A stretch of 64,000 nucleotides of DNA from an uncultured Lachnospiraceae bacterium (lineage in GTDB: Bacteria > Bacillota > Clostridia > Lachnospirales > Lachnospiraceae): the NCBI GenBank assembly GCA_947089905.1, contig CAMUMG010000003.1, positions 62,001 through 126,000 on the forward strand, given 5' to 3'. The notes beneath the pieces are model-generated. The model was not told where the DNA came from and ran no database searches. It saw only the letters and a program-made list of their open reading frames with translations. Below, piece by piece: positions 44,949-53,787 of the stretch. The stretch's first letter is position 1, and every line of letters starts with the position of its first letter. A program made the position numbers and the translations under genes.

Positions 44949-45728
44949 TTAATAATTATTGTGTTGGAAAAGTATGCTTAAAATATACTCATTATTTTTA
45001 AACTTCTTCTCTTCAATATTTTCCACTTTGAGAATCGTTGTACTCAACCACAGTTCTTCTGCTGCCTGTGTAATATTTGCAAGCATACAACCAATATCAA
45101 TTCGCTTCATATCACTTAAAATCTGTTCTTTAAAAAATCCTTTTTTACAAAAAACATGAATTCGGTTTTGATAGACAACCAGACGCCAAGGCTGTTCATT
45201 ATAAGCAGATGGTGACCATCTAGCAGCTTTTACAATTTTACAAATGTTATCTGGTGCTTCTTCTTTATAGACAACCACCTGTTTTTCTTCTAGCCGTTTC
45301 GCTTTTGTACTCTCTCTTGTAACACTTTCAGGACTTTCTCCAAAGGCTATAGCAAGACAGTAATCAAATTTCATCTTAGAGCGAAGTGCTAAATCAGGTT
45401 TTAAACATCCCTGATAACAATTTCCTATTCCTTTTGCTGTCAAATATAATGCAATTTGCTGCATTAAATATCCTGCATTTTCTAAATATCCCTTTTTTAA
45501 TTCAGAAGAAAGCAAAAGATAATATGGTGCAGAAATTCGAAACTTTCCTTTTACCCCTGTTTTTTTCTGTGTATTATCCACAATAAAAAAGTCTACCCCA
45601 ATTTCAGGATATAATGGTTGTAAATGATCCAGAAAAAAATGAAGCCTCTGCATAAACTCTTCTCTTAAAGGGTTCATTTGATATTTTCTCACTGACTTAC
45701 GTGCAAAAATCGCTTCATATAAATTCAT
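44949..45728 (-). CDS. Nitroreductase family protein
   Basis: The 259-residue protein shows the FMN-binding nitroreductase pattern: an N-terminal FARKSVRKYQMNPL, a central AARWSPSAYNEQPWRLVVY and a C-terminal IDIGCMLANITQAAEELWL. These enzymes use NAD(P)H to reduce nitro groups, quinones or enals. The physiological substrate is unclear. The gene starts 14 bp after the AraC-type regulator gene and is probably co-transcribed with it. Confidence 0.87.
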   Translation of the reverse strand: MNLYEAIFARKSVRKYQMNPLREEFMQRLHFFLDHLQPLYPEIGVDFFIVDNTQKKTGVKGKFRISAPYYLLLSSELKKGYLENAGYLMQQIALYLTAKGIGNCYQGCLKPDLALRSKMKFDYCLAIAFGESPESVTRESTKAKRLEEKQVVVYKEEAPDNICKIVKAARWSPSAYNEQPWRLVVYQNRIHVFCKKGFFKEQILSDMKRIDIGCMLANITQAAEELWLSTTILKVENIEEKKFKNNEYILSILFQHNNY

Positions 45729-45742
45729 ATTACTACACTCCC

Positions 45743-46609
45743 CTATGCGTTCTTTTCCAGTAACGTCTTTCGATAATTCTGTGGCGAAATACCATAATAT
45801 TTCTTGAATAATTTGCTGAAATGATAAACATCATCATAGCCAACTGCATTAGCAATACTTTTAATACTTCCAGAACAAGAAGAAGATAAAATATCTTTTG
45901 CCCGTTCTAGTCGTATTTTAATGAGATAATTAATAGGAGATTCTCCTGTTTCCTCTTTGAAAATTTTAGAAATATAAACTGGACTCAAATACATATTATG
46001 TGCGATCTGATCCAAAGATATTTTATGTTCATAATTTTCATTTAAATAGTTAATAATGCGTTTGACTGCATAACTTTTATTATACGTTTCAAAGTGATAT
46101 CCCTTTTGTTTACTATATGGTTCTTCCAAAATTTCCCTTATAATAAGAACCAACAACTGCATCAAATGGGCTTTTAGCATAAAATACTTTCCCATTTCAC
46201 AGGCCTCGTTCTCTGCTAGCATTTCATAACATTTTTTAGAAATCTCTCGCTTGGTTTCTGTCGTCAAACGCAGAAGATATCCTCCCTCTTTTAAACAAAT
46301 GGATTCTGGAGGCATATTTTTAAAATGATAATTTTGAAATCCAGTAAAAAATTCAACTGTTGGCTCTTCTTTATTAATTACAATATTTCTATGACGGATA
46401 CCAGGATTACAAATAATCATATCTCCTGCCTCTACATCATAAAATTTTTCTTCTACTTGATATTTTCCTTTTCCAGCTAAAATATAGGTTAGCTCTGTGA
46501 AATCTTTATGTGCATGGTAAACACCATCTGCTACCATCTTCATTTTACTTGCAAAAAGTACCGTTGGATTAAAATCATTATACGTCAAATCATGCTGACA
46601 ATCACACAT
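45743..46609 (-). CDS. AraC-family regulator with cupin sensor domain
   Basis: The 288-residue protein has an N-terminal cupin-like domain (about 25-100; HAHKDFTELTYILAGKGKY) and a C-terminal double HTH (about 185-283). The first HTH helix is in SLDQIAHNMYLSPVYISKIFKEE and the signature in AVGYDDVYHFSKLFKKYYGISPQNYR. The cupin may sense a sugar or other small ligand. The ATG at 46609 is chosen because AGAGAGGTGG lies eight bases before it. Autoregulation and control of the adjacent nitroreductase gene are plausible. Confidence 0.88.
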   Translation of the reverse strand: MCDCQHDLTYNDFNPTVLFASKMKMVADGVYHAHKDFTELTYILAGKGKYQVEEKFYDVEAGDMIICNPGIRHRNIVINKEEPTVEFFTGFQNYHFKNMPPESICLKEGGYLLRLTTETKREISKKCYEMLAENEACEMGKYFMLKAHLMQLLVLIIREILEEPYSKQKGYHFETYNKSYAVKRIINYLNENYEHKISLDQIAHNMYLSPVYISKIFKEETGESPINYLIKIRLERAKDILSSSCSGSIKSIANAVGYDDVYHFSKLFKKYYGISPQNYRKTLLEKNA

Positions 46610-46732
46610 AGAACGAACCACCTCTCTTAATTACTGTCCGTTTTATTTCGGTCTTATTATTATATCATCATTGAAAAGAAATTGCACGTATAAAGTATAT
46701 TTTTTTTAACTCCAATAAGAACAATATATGGA

Positions 46733-47995
46733 TTATTTTTCTCTTTTTTTATTACGTTTTAAAAATTTTCTTTTATTTGTTGCTTCCTCTGCGGGATATA
46801 GAAAATCCATTTGCTTTTTCCATTTTTCTGGCGAAATTGCTCGATCTTTTAGTCGCTTTTCCATAATACCATTCATAATACTATAAATAACAGAAGTACC
46901 CGGAATAAATAATAACATTCCTATAATTCCCATCATACTACCACCTAAAATAACTGCTCCAAATGTCCAAATAGCTGGTAGACTTACAGATTTTCCAACT
47001 ATATTTGGATAGACAAATGTTTCTTCTAACTGCTGTAAAACTAAAAACAGTATTAAAAACCACAGTGCTTTTATTGGACTTACCATTAAAAGCATAAAAA
47101 GTGCAACTACACATCCAATAAATGAGCCAAAAACAGGAATTAGTGCAGTAAATCCAATAAAAACGCTCAGAAGTGGAGCATAAGGAAATTTAAAAAGTGT
47201 CATTGCTATAAAAAACATCAACCCAAGTATAGTTGCATCTAAACACTGTCCTGATAGGAAATTGGAAAATGTCTTATTAATCAGTCGAAACACTCCTATC
47301 ATGTGATCGGCACGATCTTCCTTAAAAAAAGAGTATAAAAGCTGTTTTCCTTGCAATGCAAGAGTTTCTTTACTAAGTAAAATATAGATAGCAAAGACAA
47401 GTCCAAGAAAAAAATTAATTACTTGATTAACAATAGAACCTACCAGTTTTACAGTAGAATCTAGTGCACCTCCAAAACCTTCTTTTACAAAATTGACAAT
47501 ATTATTGCCTACCATTCTCCAATCAATTCTCAAATCTTTTAATGCTTGTTCTATTTTTGGAAAATGTTCTGTGAGCTTATCTAACCATGTAGCCTGCTCT
47601 CCATTGACAAAATTTTGAATGGTATCAATCATTGTCCAAAAGGTTTTTCCCAGTTCTGGTGCTACCATAAAGATAATAATTACTAAAAGTAGTAAAACAA
47701 GTAAAATTGTTACTAAAATACTGATAGGTCTTGCTATCTTTTCTCGAATCCTTTTTTCTTTTCCTTCTTGTGATGTTTTATTTTTTCCATGATAAAATAA
47801 ATGTCTTTCAATAAATCTCATTGGAACATTTAAAACAAAGGCGATACAAATTCCCACAATAAATGGGGCTAATAAAGAAAATAAAGAATAAAACAAGTTA
47901 ATTACACTTCTTGAATTTTGAAGTCCTACATACATAATAATTGCTGCTGCAATAATACCAAGTATTTTTTTAATATTTTGTTTATTTAGTTCCAT
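46733..47995 (-). CDS. AI-2E family transporter
   Basis: The 420-residue membrane protein has about eight helices and a large central loop, matching the PF01594 family. The conserved C-terminal region contains FIGFTALIPVFGSFIG, LQQLEETFVYPNIVGKSV and GIIGMLLFIPGTSVIYSI. The AI-2E name reflects a proposed AI-2 export role of one member; others are Na+/H+ antiporters, so the substrate is open. The start is the ATG at 47995, with GGAGAG three to four bases upstream; the frame opens 22 codons earlier without a site. Confidence 0.87.
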   Translation of the reverse strand: MELNKQNIKKILGIIAAAIIMYVGLQNSRSVINLFYSLFSLLAPFIVGICIAFVLNVPMRFIERHLFYHGKNKTSQEGKEKRIREKIARPISILVTILLVLLLLVIIIFMVAPELGKTFWTMIDTIQNFVNGEQATWLDKLTEHFPKIEQALKDLRIDWRMVGNNIVNFVKEGFGGALDSTVKLVGSIVNQVINFFLGLVFAIYILLSKETLALQGKQLLYSFFKEDRADHMIGVFRLINKTFSNFLSGQCLDATILGLMFFIAMTLFKFPYAPLLSVFIGFTALIPVFGSFIGCVVALFMLLMVSPIKALWFLILFLVLQQLEETFVYPNIVGKSVSLPAIWTFGAVILGGSMMGIIGMLLFIPGTSVIYSIMNGIMEKRLKDRAISPEKWKKQMDFLYPAEEATNKRKFLKRNKKREK

Positions 47996-48043
47996 ATACT
48001 CTCCATAATTATCTAATTTTATTTTTACGTAAGAAGCAAGAAA

Positions 48044-48108
48044 GGAGTTGTTGAAAAGCAAGATTAATCACCAAAATATGGTGTTCAACCTTACTTTACA
48101 ACAGCTCC
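48044..48108 (-). terminator. Terminator of the PadR-PspC operon (GCTGTTG type)
   Basis: GGAGTTGTTGAAAAGCAAG (from 48044) pairs with the segment ending ACAACAGCTCC (48108) with a few mismatches, around a short AT loop. It lies 36 bp beyond the pspC-like stop codon. Confidence 0.7.
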
Positions 48109-48143
48109 ATATAAACTGTTAGTTATCAAGACAAATCAATCTG

Positions 48144-48320
48144 TTAATCTGGCATAATAATTGCAGCAATAATATAAGCTACAATTCCAGTTCCAGTACA
48201 TCCTAAAATCGCCCAAACTAAACGTATAACTGTTGGATCGATATTAAAATATTCTGCAATCCCTCCACATACTCCACAGAGCTTTCGATCGGTTTGTGAT
48301 TTGTAAAGTCTTTTATTCAT
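48144..48320 (-). CDS. PspC domain membrane protein
   Basis: The 58-residue protein is a single PspC domain: KLCGVCGGIAEYFNIDPTVIRLVWAIL, followed by a hydrophobic segment (TGIVAYIIAAIIMP). PspC proteins sense or respond to membrane stress. The ATG at 48320 has AAAGGG eight bases upstream; an upstream GTG in frame is not needed. It is the last gene of a PadR/HAAS/DUF4097/PspC operon. Confidence 0.88.
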   Translation of the reverse strand: MNKRLYKSQTDRKLCGVCGGIAEYFNIDPTVIRLVWAILGCTGTGIVAYIIAAIIMPD

Positions 48321-48380
48321 ATTATACACCCTTTCTATAATAAAATCTATTTTTTTTTATTCTTCATCTGATAAAACGTC

Positions 48381-49421
48381 TCATTCTTCTGTTTCCTGAA
48401 TAACCGTAATCTCATCTTCTATATACGTAGGGACAGGAACAACAGTAGGTATTAAATCCCATTCTTCTGCCCCCTGAATAAATGCAGCTGCATCTTCTAT
48501 ATACGTAGGAACGGCGGTAGGTATTAAGTTTGAATTATAAATATAAATCTGTCCTACCCCACAATCTACTTTAATTTGATTTTTAGCATTTTTATTGCCT
48601 ACTTTAGTATCATAGTTATAAGATATATCATTAATTATAGCACTTCCTATGCCACAGTCAACTATATAATAATAATTTTCTGTGCTTCCATTTAATTCAA
48701 CGGTAACGCTTCCCACTCCACAATCTATTCTGCTCTTTCCTGTAATATCTCCATAAATATAGGCTTCTCCAGCACCACAGTCTAGGTCTAAATTATTTAG
48801 TATTCCTTTTTCTATCGTAAAGTTTCCAGCTCCTATGTCTATCTCTACCGATTTGCTGATACTACACTCATTAAGTATCATGTTTCCAGCATTTATTTCT
48901 AATTCTGCTATTTTACTATTTAATCTATATATCCAAATTTCTCCCGTTCCTACTGAAATTTCTGCTTTTTTTAATACTGCTTTCTCTGGAATTGTAATAT
49001 AAATATATGGATACACCTCATCTTCCCATCCATTATCTCTGAAAAACGGAATAAACTCCCAAAAATCAGCATGAAACATATGATTTATTATTTTTCTTCC
49101 CTCACTTTTTGTAGAAAGCCTCCAAACACCATTCTCTACCCTACTTTCAAATTCATCTTTTTCCATTCCATCTATCATAAGACTGAACTTATCTGTAACC
49201 TCAATTTGCACATTTCCAACTGGAATATCAAAATCAATAGAAGTTACACCCTCTACCTCTGTAAAATAGGAAGAAATCGTATAATCAGTAATTGCTTCAC
49301 TGGACTCATGATAGGAAGCATAGGCTAATCCACCACTCTTCCAACCTATTACTCCAAGAATAAGTCCTACTCCTATTGATATTGTTCCAATTCCAAGCAT
49401 CCATTTATCTCTCTTCTTCAT
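48381..49421 (-). CDS. DUF4097 surface-exposed beta-repeat protein
   Basis: The 346-residue protein has an N-terminal membrane helix (WMLGIGTISIGVGLILGVIGW) and a long adhesin-like beta domain (DUF4097) with repeats such as DCGAGEAYIYGDITG and DCGVGSVTVELNG. The C-terminal 50 residues hold a tandem duplication (LIPTAVPTYIEDAAAFIQ then LIPTVVPVPTYIEDEITVIQ). DUF4097 proteins often accompany PadR and HAAS-domain genes, as here, and may respond to envelope stress. The ATG at 49421 has GGAGGG four bases upstream. Confidence 0.82.
   Translation of the reverse strand: MKKRDKWMLGIGTISIGVGLILGVIGWKSGGLAYASYHESSEAITDYTISSYFTEVEGVTSIDFDIPVGNVQIEVTDKFSLMIDGMEKDEFESRVENGVWRLSTKSEGRKIINHMFHADFWEFIPFFRDNGWEDEVYPYIYITIPEKAVLKKAEISVGTGEIWIYRLNSKIAELEINAGNMILNECSISKSVEIDIGAGNFTIEKGILNNLDLDCGAGEAYIYGDITGKSRIDCGVGSVTVELNGSTENYYYIVDCGIGSAIINDISYNYDTKVGNKNAKNQIKVDCGVGQIYIYNSNLIPTAVPTYIEDAAAFIQGAEEWDLIPTVVPVPTYIEDEITVIQETEE
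48420..48545 (-). repeat. Tandem duplication in the DUF4097 gene tail
   Basis: TCTTCTATATACGTAGG occurs at about 48415 and again about 90 bp later, each followed by a similar GTAGGTATTAA stretch. It encodes the repeated LIPT..PTYIED tail. Confidence 0.7.
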
Positions 49422-49450
49422 ATAACCCTCCATTTTTCAGACAAAAATAA

Positions 49451-50212
49451 CTACTCTGGTTCATAGGTCTGTTCATAAGAATTATCCTTTAATACAATTC
49501 GATGAACTAAACTGCAAGTTCCACGTAATAATGCTTTCATTCCTTTTGCACTCCAAATTCCTCCTTCAATGAGAAGAAGTCCTAGACCAAATGAAACAAG
49601 TCCCGCTCCCATTGTCATAACCCCATAAGAAACAGAAGTAAACAATCTGACAATTCCATATCCGACTCCTATTATACCAGCTACTGCTGCAATACCACCA
49701 CCGCCTAAAAGACCTATTAACAATCCGACTAATCCAACTCCAACTCCCATGGCAGCTGTAACGACAAATGGTAGTAAAAAGATACATGCTAACACAATTA
49801 AAAGAATTTGAGAACCTGTTTTTTTCTTTGGTGGTCGATGTACATTACGTGCTGCCCATCCATAATCTTCACTTTGAGGATTTCCCCAATTATTGTTTGG
49901 ATTGTCTGTACTATTCCAATTTTTTTGCTGTCTTTCTGGATACTCTAAATTTTCATAGTAGTTAGCATTATGAAATCCTTGTTCTGTATACTCGCCCTGT
50001 GTATCATGAACTGCACTTTGTCTATTTACCTCTTTATGAATGGCGGCGGCAAGAGCTTCTGGACTTCCAAGCTCGTTTACTACTTCTTGTTCATGTTCTG
50101 CTCCTGCGTCAGAAAAATAATCTTCATAATATTGTAGTGCTTCTATTCGTTCACTCTCTGGAAGATCTGCCAGTAAATCTTTTAATCGATTCATAAACGC
50201 AACTTTTTCCAT
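49451..50212 (-). CDS. HAAS/DUF1700 domain membrane protein
   Basis: The 253-residue protein has an N-terminal helical HAAS domain (MNRLKDLLADLPESERIEALQYYEDYFSDAG, about 7-60). A polar Asn/Tyr-rich linker follows, then several glycine-rich membrane helices (about 130-235). DUF1700 proteins are almost always encoded next to PadR regulators and may act as membrane partners for them. The start codon directly follows the PadR stop codon, so translation is coupled. Confidence 0.87.
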   Translation of the reverse strand: MEKVAFMNRLKDLLADLPESERIEALQYYEDYFSDAGAEHEQEVVNELGSPEALAAAIHKEVNRQSAVHDTQGEYTEQGFHNANYYENLEYPERQQKNWNSTDNPNNNWGNPQSEDYGWAARNVHRPPKKKTGSQILLIVLACIFLLPFVVTAAMGVGVGLVGLLIGLLGGGGIAAVAGIIGVGYGIVRLFTSVSYGVMTMGAGLVSFGLGLLLIEGGIWSAKGMKALLRGTCSLVHRIVLKDNSYEQTYEPE

Positions 50213-50530
50213 CTACTCCACCCCCTGAAATAATAGATTGATTTTTCCTGTATAAACCTTCCATTCTCCATAATACATTTGAAGCTGTTTCCTCCCAACT
50301 TCTGTAATTTTATAATATCGTCGGTTTCTTCCACCGAACTCCATATCATATACTTCCAAACATTCATCTCTTTGGAGTCTGCGTAATACTGGATACAGAG
50401 TGGACTCGGAAACTTCAATCGCCTGACGGACATCCTGAGTAATTTTATATCCATATGTCCCTTCTGGTTCTTTTGAAACTGCCGCTAACACAATGGCATC
50501 TAAAAGTGCAGCACCTGTATTAAATACCAT
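50213..50530 (-). CDS. PadR-family transcriptional regulator
   Basis: The 105-residue protein is a PadR winged helix: GTYGYKITQDVRQAIEVSESTLYPVLRRLQRDECL, with the wing GGRNRRYYKITEVGRKQL. It has no long C-terminal dimerisation helix, so it is the short PadR-s2 type. It begins the operon and probably represses it. The start ATG has AAAGGAG eight bases upstream. Confidence 0.92.
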   Translation of the reverse strand: MVFNTGAALLDAIVLAAVSKEPEGTYGYKITQDVRQAIEVSESTLYPVLRRLQRDECLEVYDMEFGGRNRRYYKITEVGRKQLQMYYGEWKVYTGKINLLFQGVE

Positions 50531-50576
50531 TCCTCAAACTCCTTTCCGATCGAAGTAATATTATTTTGTTAGCAAT

Positions 50577-50606
50577 ACTATACACCATATAATATCATAT
50601 TGTCAA
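50577..50606 (-). promoter_or_regulatory. Promoter of the PadR operon
   Basis: TTGACA (50606-50601 on the minus strand) and TATAGT (50582-50577) are 18 bases apart. The spacer ATATGATATTATATGGTG is partly palindromic and could bind PadR. Confidence 0.7.
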
Positions 50607-50653
50607 TAGGTTAATCAAATTCTAATCTTTATATATGATTAAATAAAAAAAGA

Positions 50654-50699
50654 ACTGCTGCAAAATAAAATTTTTGGTTAAACTTTACTTTGCAACAGT
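50654..50699 (-). terminator. Terminator of htpG (GCTGTTGCAAAATA type)
   Basis: ACTGCTGCAAAATAAA (50654-50669) pairs with TTTACTTTGCAACAGT (50684-50699), 24 bp beyond the htpG stop codon. Confidence 0.7.
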
Positions 50700-50723
50700 A
50701 TCATTTTTAAAAACATTTAGGTT

Positions 50724-52778
50724 TTACTTTGCTAAAAGAAGCATAATTTCATTGCTGCGTTCAATAAATTTTGTCATAGCTTCTGGAGATAATGGTTTGT
50801 TACTCAATAATGCCAGATCATACAGTTGTTCACAGAATAAATTAGTATGTTCACCTTCCTGATGCTCAAATACATATTTTACTAATGTATTATTTGCATT
50901 TAGAATTAATGTCTCCTGATTTCCAAATGCCGATGGATCCATTCCATACATATTATACATCTGCATCATTTCCTGCATTCTGCGGCTTTCTTCAGAAAGA
51001 GTGACCATAGAAGAAATCTTATCATTCTTTAATTTTTCAACCTTTACTTCTAATTTTTCTTTATTGAGTGCCTTGCGGAACAGATTTGTCAGTGTTTCTG
51101 CCTCCTGTTTTAGAGCATCACTATCTTCTTTACTTAAATCTTCTTTAAAGCTTTCGGTAAGATCGGCATCTATTCTCTGGAATTTAACTGTTTCATTATC
51201 TCTTTCTAATTGACTGATAAATGGCTGATCAATACGATGTGTCAAGATAACTGCATCAATACCTTCTTCTTTAAACATATTGATATATTGACTTTGTTGC
51301 TGTTCATCTGTAACATAGTAAATAATCGTTTTCTTCTTTTCTTGTTCCTGTGAAGAAGTATCTGTCTTATCTTCTGTTTCCTCAACAGTCTGCTCTTCTT
51401 TTCCAGTTTCCTCTTCTGGCTTTTTAGCTGATTCTAAATAATCTTTTAAAGTAATGTATTTCTTATCTAAATTCTTAAAGATAATATAATCTTTTATCTT
51501 ATCACGGAATTTTTCATCTTTGATACATCCAAATTTTACAAATGGATTGATATCATCCCAGTACTTTTCATAATTTTCTCGATCTACTTTGCACATACCA
51601 CTTAACTTATCAGCTACCTTCTTTGTGATATAGTCGGAAATTTTCTTTACAAATCCATCATTTTGTAGAGCACTTCTGGAAACGTTAAGCGGCAGGTCTG
51701 GACAGTCAATCACACCTTTTAACAACATTAAAAATTCTGGAATAACTTCTTTAATATTATCTGCAATAAAGACTTGATTACTGTAGAGTTTAATCACACC
51801 TTCAATACTGTCATATTCGGTATTAATTTTAGGAAAATACAAAATTCCTTTTAAATTAAATGGATAATCCATATTTAGATGAATCCAAAATAGAGGTTCT
51901 TTATAATCGTGAAATACTGTTCGGAAAAATTCTTTATACTCTTCTTCTGTACAGTCATTTGGATGTTTCAACCAGAGTGGGTTTGTATTATTTAATGGCT
52001 TTGGTCCTTTCTTTTCTTCTTTTTTCTCTGTTTCTTTTGCTGTTCCATCTTCAGAAACTTCTGCATCAATTACTTCAGATTCGGAAGTTTCCTCTGTTTC
52101 ATCAAAAGATTCTTCTTCCTCTTGTGAAGATTCCTCTTCGGCTGCATTTTCATTTTTAAAATAAATTGGTACTGGCATAAAGGAACAATATTTTTCAATG
52201 ACCTCTTTTGCACGATATTCATTACAAAATTCATAACTGTCCTCATTTAGATAAACAGTAATTTTTGTTCCACGTTCTGACCAGTCACTATCTCCCATCA
52301 TAAAGTCTACACCCTCGTCAGACTCCCAGTGTACTGCTTTTGCACCCTCCTGCCAAGAAAGAGTATCAATACAAACTTTATGAGCGACCATAAAAGCAGA
52401 ATAAAATCCCAAACCAAAATGTCCTATGATCTGATCTTCATTCGCCTTATCCTTATATTTATTTAAGAAATCCGTTGCTCCAGAAAAGGCCACCTGATTA
52501 ATGTATTCCTTTACCTCTTCAGCTGTCATTCCAATTCCGTTATCAATAAATGTAAGTGTTTTTTCTTCTGGATTGACATATACTTGAATTTTAAATTCAT
52601 TATCTTCTGGAAGCGTGCACTCTCCTACCAACTCTAATTTTTTTAACTTTGTAATAGCATCACAACCATTAGAAACTAATTCACGAAAGAAAATATCATG
52701 ATCCGAATACAGCCACTTTTTAATAATAGGAAAAATATTTTCAGAATTAATTGATAAACTGCCTTGTTCCATATTCAT
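50724..52778 (-). CDS. htpG: Molecular chaperone HtpG (Hsp90) with acidic linkers
   Basis: The 684-residue chaperone has an ATP-binding domain (FFRELVSNGCDAITK, DNGIGMT, GHFGLGFYSAFMVA), a middle domain with LNVSRSALQND, and a C-terminal dimerisation domain. Two acidic low-complexity insertions stand out. One lies at about 208-261, between the N and middle domains where eukaryotic Hsp90 has its charged linker. The other is at about 451-483. Bacterial HtpG usually lacks a long linker. The ATG at 52778 has AAGGAG eight bases upstream. A CIRCE element precedes the promoter. Confidence 0.95.
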   Translation of the reverse strand: MNMEQGSLSINSENIFPIIKKWLYSDHDIFFRELVSNGCDAITKLKKLELVGECTLPEDNEFKIQVYVNPEEKTLTFIDNGIGMTAEEVKEYINQVAFSGATDFLNKYKDKANEDQIIGHFGLGFYSAFMVAHKVCIDTLSWQEGAKAVHWESDEGVDFMMGDSDWSERGTKITVYLNEDSYEFCNEYRAKEVIEKYCSFMPVPIYFKNENAAEEESSQEEEESFDETEETSESEVIDAEVSEDGTAKETEKKEEKKGPKPLNNTNPLWLKHPNDCTEEEYKEFFRTVFHDYKEPLFWIHLNMDYPFNLKGILYFPKINTEYDSIEGVIKLYSNQVFIADNIKEVIPEFLMLLKGVIDCPDLPLNVSRSALQNDGFVKKISDYITKKVADKLSGMCKVDRENYEKYWDDINPFVKFGCIKDEKFRDKIKDYIIFKNLDKKYITLKDYLESAKKPEEETGKEEQTVEETEDKTDTSSQEQEKKKTIIYYVTDEQQQSQYINMFKEEGIDAVILTHRIDQPFISQLERDNETVKFQRIDADLTESFKEDLSKEDSDALKQEAETLTNLFRKALNKEKLEVKVEKLKNDKISSMVTLSEESRRMQEMMQMYNMYGMDPSAFGNQETLILNANNTLVKYVFEHQEGEHTNLFCEQLYDLALLSNKPLSPEAMTKFIERSNEIMLLLAK

Positions 52779-52841
52779 TTTAACCACTCCTTTTTATTTT
52801 TGATCCCGAATTTTGTATATCGGAACTTTTCGCTGATATTT

Positions 52842-52870
52842 ACTATAATACCAGTTTGAAAACTTGTCAA
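52842..52870 (-). promoter_or_regulatory. Promoter of htpG
   Basis: TTGACA (52870-52865 on the minus strand) and TATAGT (52847-52842) are 17 bases apart. Confidence 0.85.
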
Positions 52871-52877
52871 GACAAAA

Positions 52878-52904
52878 TTAGCACTCATTTGCCTAGAGTG
52901 CTGA
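52878..52904. promoter_or_regulatory. CIRCE element (HrcA operator)
   Basis: TTAGCACTC, nine bases, GAGTGCTGA. This differs from the consensus CIRCE by one base in the second arm. It lies 7 bp upstream of the htpG -35 box, so htpG is probably repressed by HrcA. hrcA itself is not in the window. Confidence 0.92.
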
Positions 52905-52944
52905 TTATTTTATAAAAAAACTATGAAATTTTTCTTATGACTAT

Positions 52945-53442
52945 TTATTCTTGTTGTATTGCAATATCTGTGTTCTTTAAAAATGTCATTAACTCCTGCT
53001 CAAAAACCCGATCTAATGTTTTGTCTAATGTAAACATCGCTCTAGCAACCCCACTAGTAAGGATCAATTTTCCACTTTCAAAGCGAATATTTATATAAAG
53101 TGCAATAGAGTCTTCTAAATTGATTTCCGATCCACATAATTTTAAAATTTGTTTTGTTTGTTCTTCTCCAAATTGAAGTACCAAATTTAATGCAAGTGGT
53201 GTTCGATTTCCTTTAATAATCTGAAATATAAACGACTTTACCTCTTTCCAATAGACTTTTGGCTGTTGTTTTTTTATTTCCTGTTCTTCTAAAGAATAAT
53301 ATTCCATATTTCTTCTTCCATTAATAGAAAAATCAAAAAATGTCCGAACAGTTAGTTCTTTGACATAAAATTGATCAAAAATAGGCTGATAAAATAATTT
53401 TACCATAAATTGTTTTACATCTAAAACCTGTAATGCAAGCAT
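52945..53442 (-). CDS. Conserved protein, probably DUF5721
   Basis: The 165-residue soluble protein starts MLALQVLDVKQFMVKLFYQPIFDQF and has a mixed alpha/beta pattern with no membrane segment. It resembles the DUF5721 family of Clostridia, which has no known function; this is from memory. The ATG at 53442 has AGGG five bases upstream. It is divergent from the small Cys gene at 53586. Confidence 0.65.
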   Translation of the reverse strand: MLALQVLDVKQFMVKLFYQPIFDQFYVKELTVRTFFDFSINGRRNMEYYSLEEQEIKKQQPKVYWKEVKSFIFQIIKGNRTPLALNLVLQFGEEQTKQILKLCGSEINLEDSIALYINIRFESGKLILTSGVARAMFTLDKTLDRVFEQELMTFLKNTDIAIQQE

Positions 53443-53486
53443 TTTTTCCCTCATCTCTATAACTTTTTATTATGTAAAATATTGTA

Positions 53487-53515
53487 TTTACATTGAAATT
53501 TTTAAAATGTATAAT
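53487..53515 (+). promoter_or_regulatory. Promoter of the 65-residue small gene
   Basis: TTTACA (53487-53492) and TATAAT (53510-53515) are 17 bases apart. A leader of about 65 bases with a small TAGGACA/TGCCTA hairpin precedes the ribosome binding site. Confidence 0.7.
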
Positions 53516-53585
53516 TTACTTTCTCTGGGATACACTAACGATTAGGACAGCGTGCCTAGATTATTGAATTATTAGGAGGAAAATT

Positions 53586-53783
53586 ATGAGAGCTAGTACA
53601 AATACCTATGAAGATGTTGCCCAGAGATGTAGTGCATTTGTTGCAAAACAAGATTCTAATACCTTTAGTAATAGCACTTCTGAAAAAACCGTGTCCTGTA
53701 CAAATTGCAAACATTTCAGTCAGGAAAAATATTGTGAACTCGATCTTTACGATCAAATCGTTGTAAATCACAATATAAAATAA
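53586..53783 (+). CDS. Small conserved-looking Cys protein (65 residues)
   Basis: No named family is recognised. The protein is soluble and polar with a C-terminal motif SCTNCKHFSQEKYCELDLYDQIV, whose Cys-x2-Cys...Cys arrangement could bind zinc or an iron-sulfur cluster. Another Cys lies near residue 15. It has all the marks of a real gene: AGGAGG six bases before ATG, a 17-bp-spaced promoter and its own terminator. It is one of few plus-strand genes here. Confidence 0.75.
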   Translation: MRASTNTYEDVAQRCSAFVAKQDSNTFSNSTSEKTVSCTNCKHFSQEKYCELDLYDQIVVNHNIK

Positions 53784-53787
53784 AATC

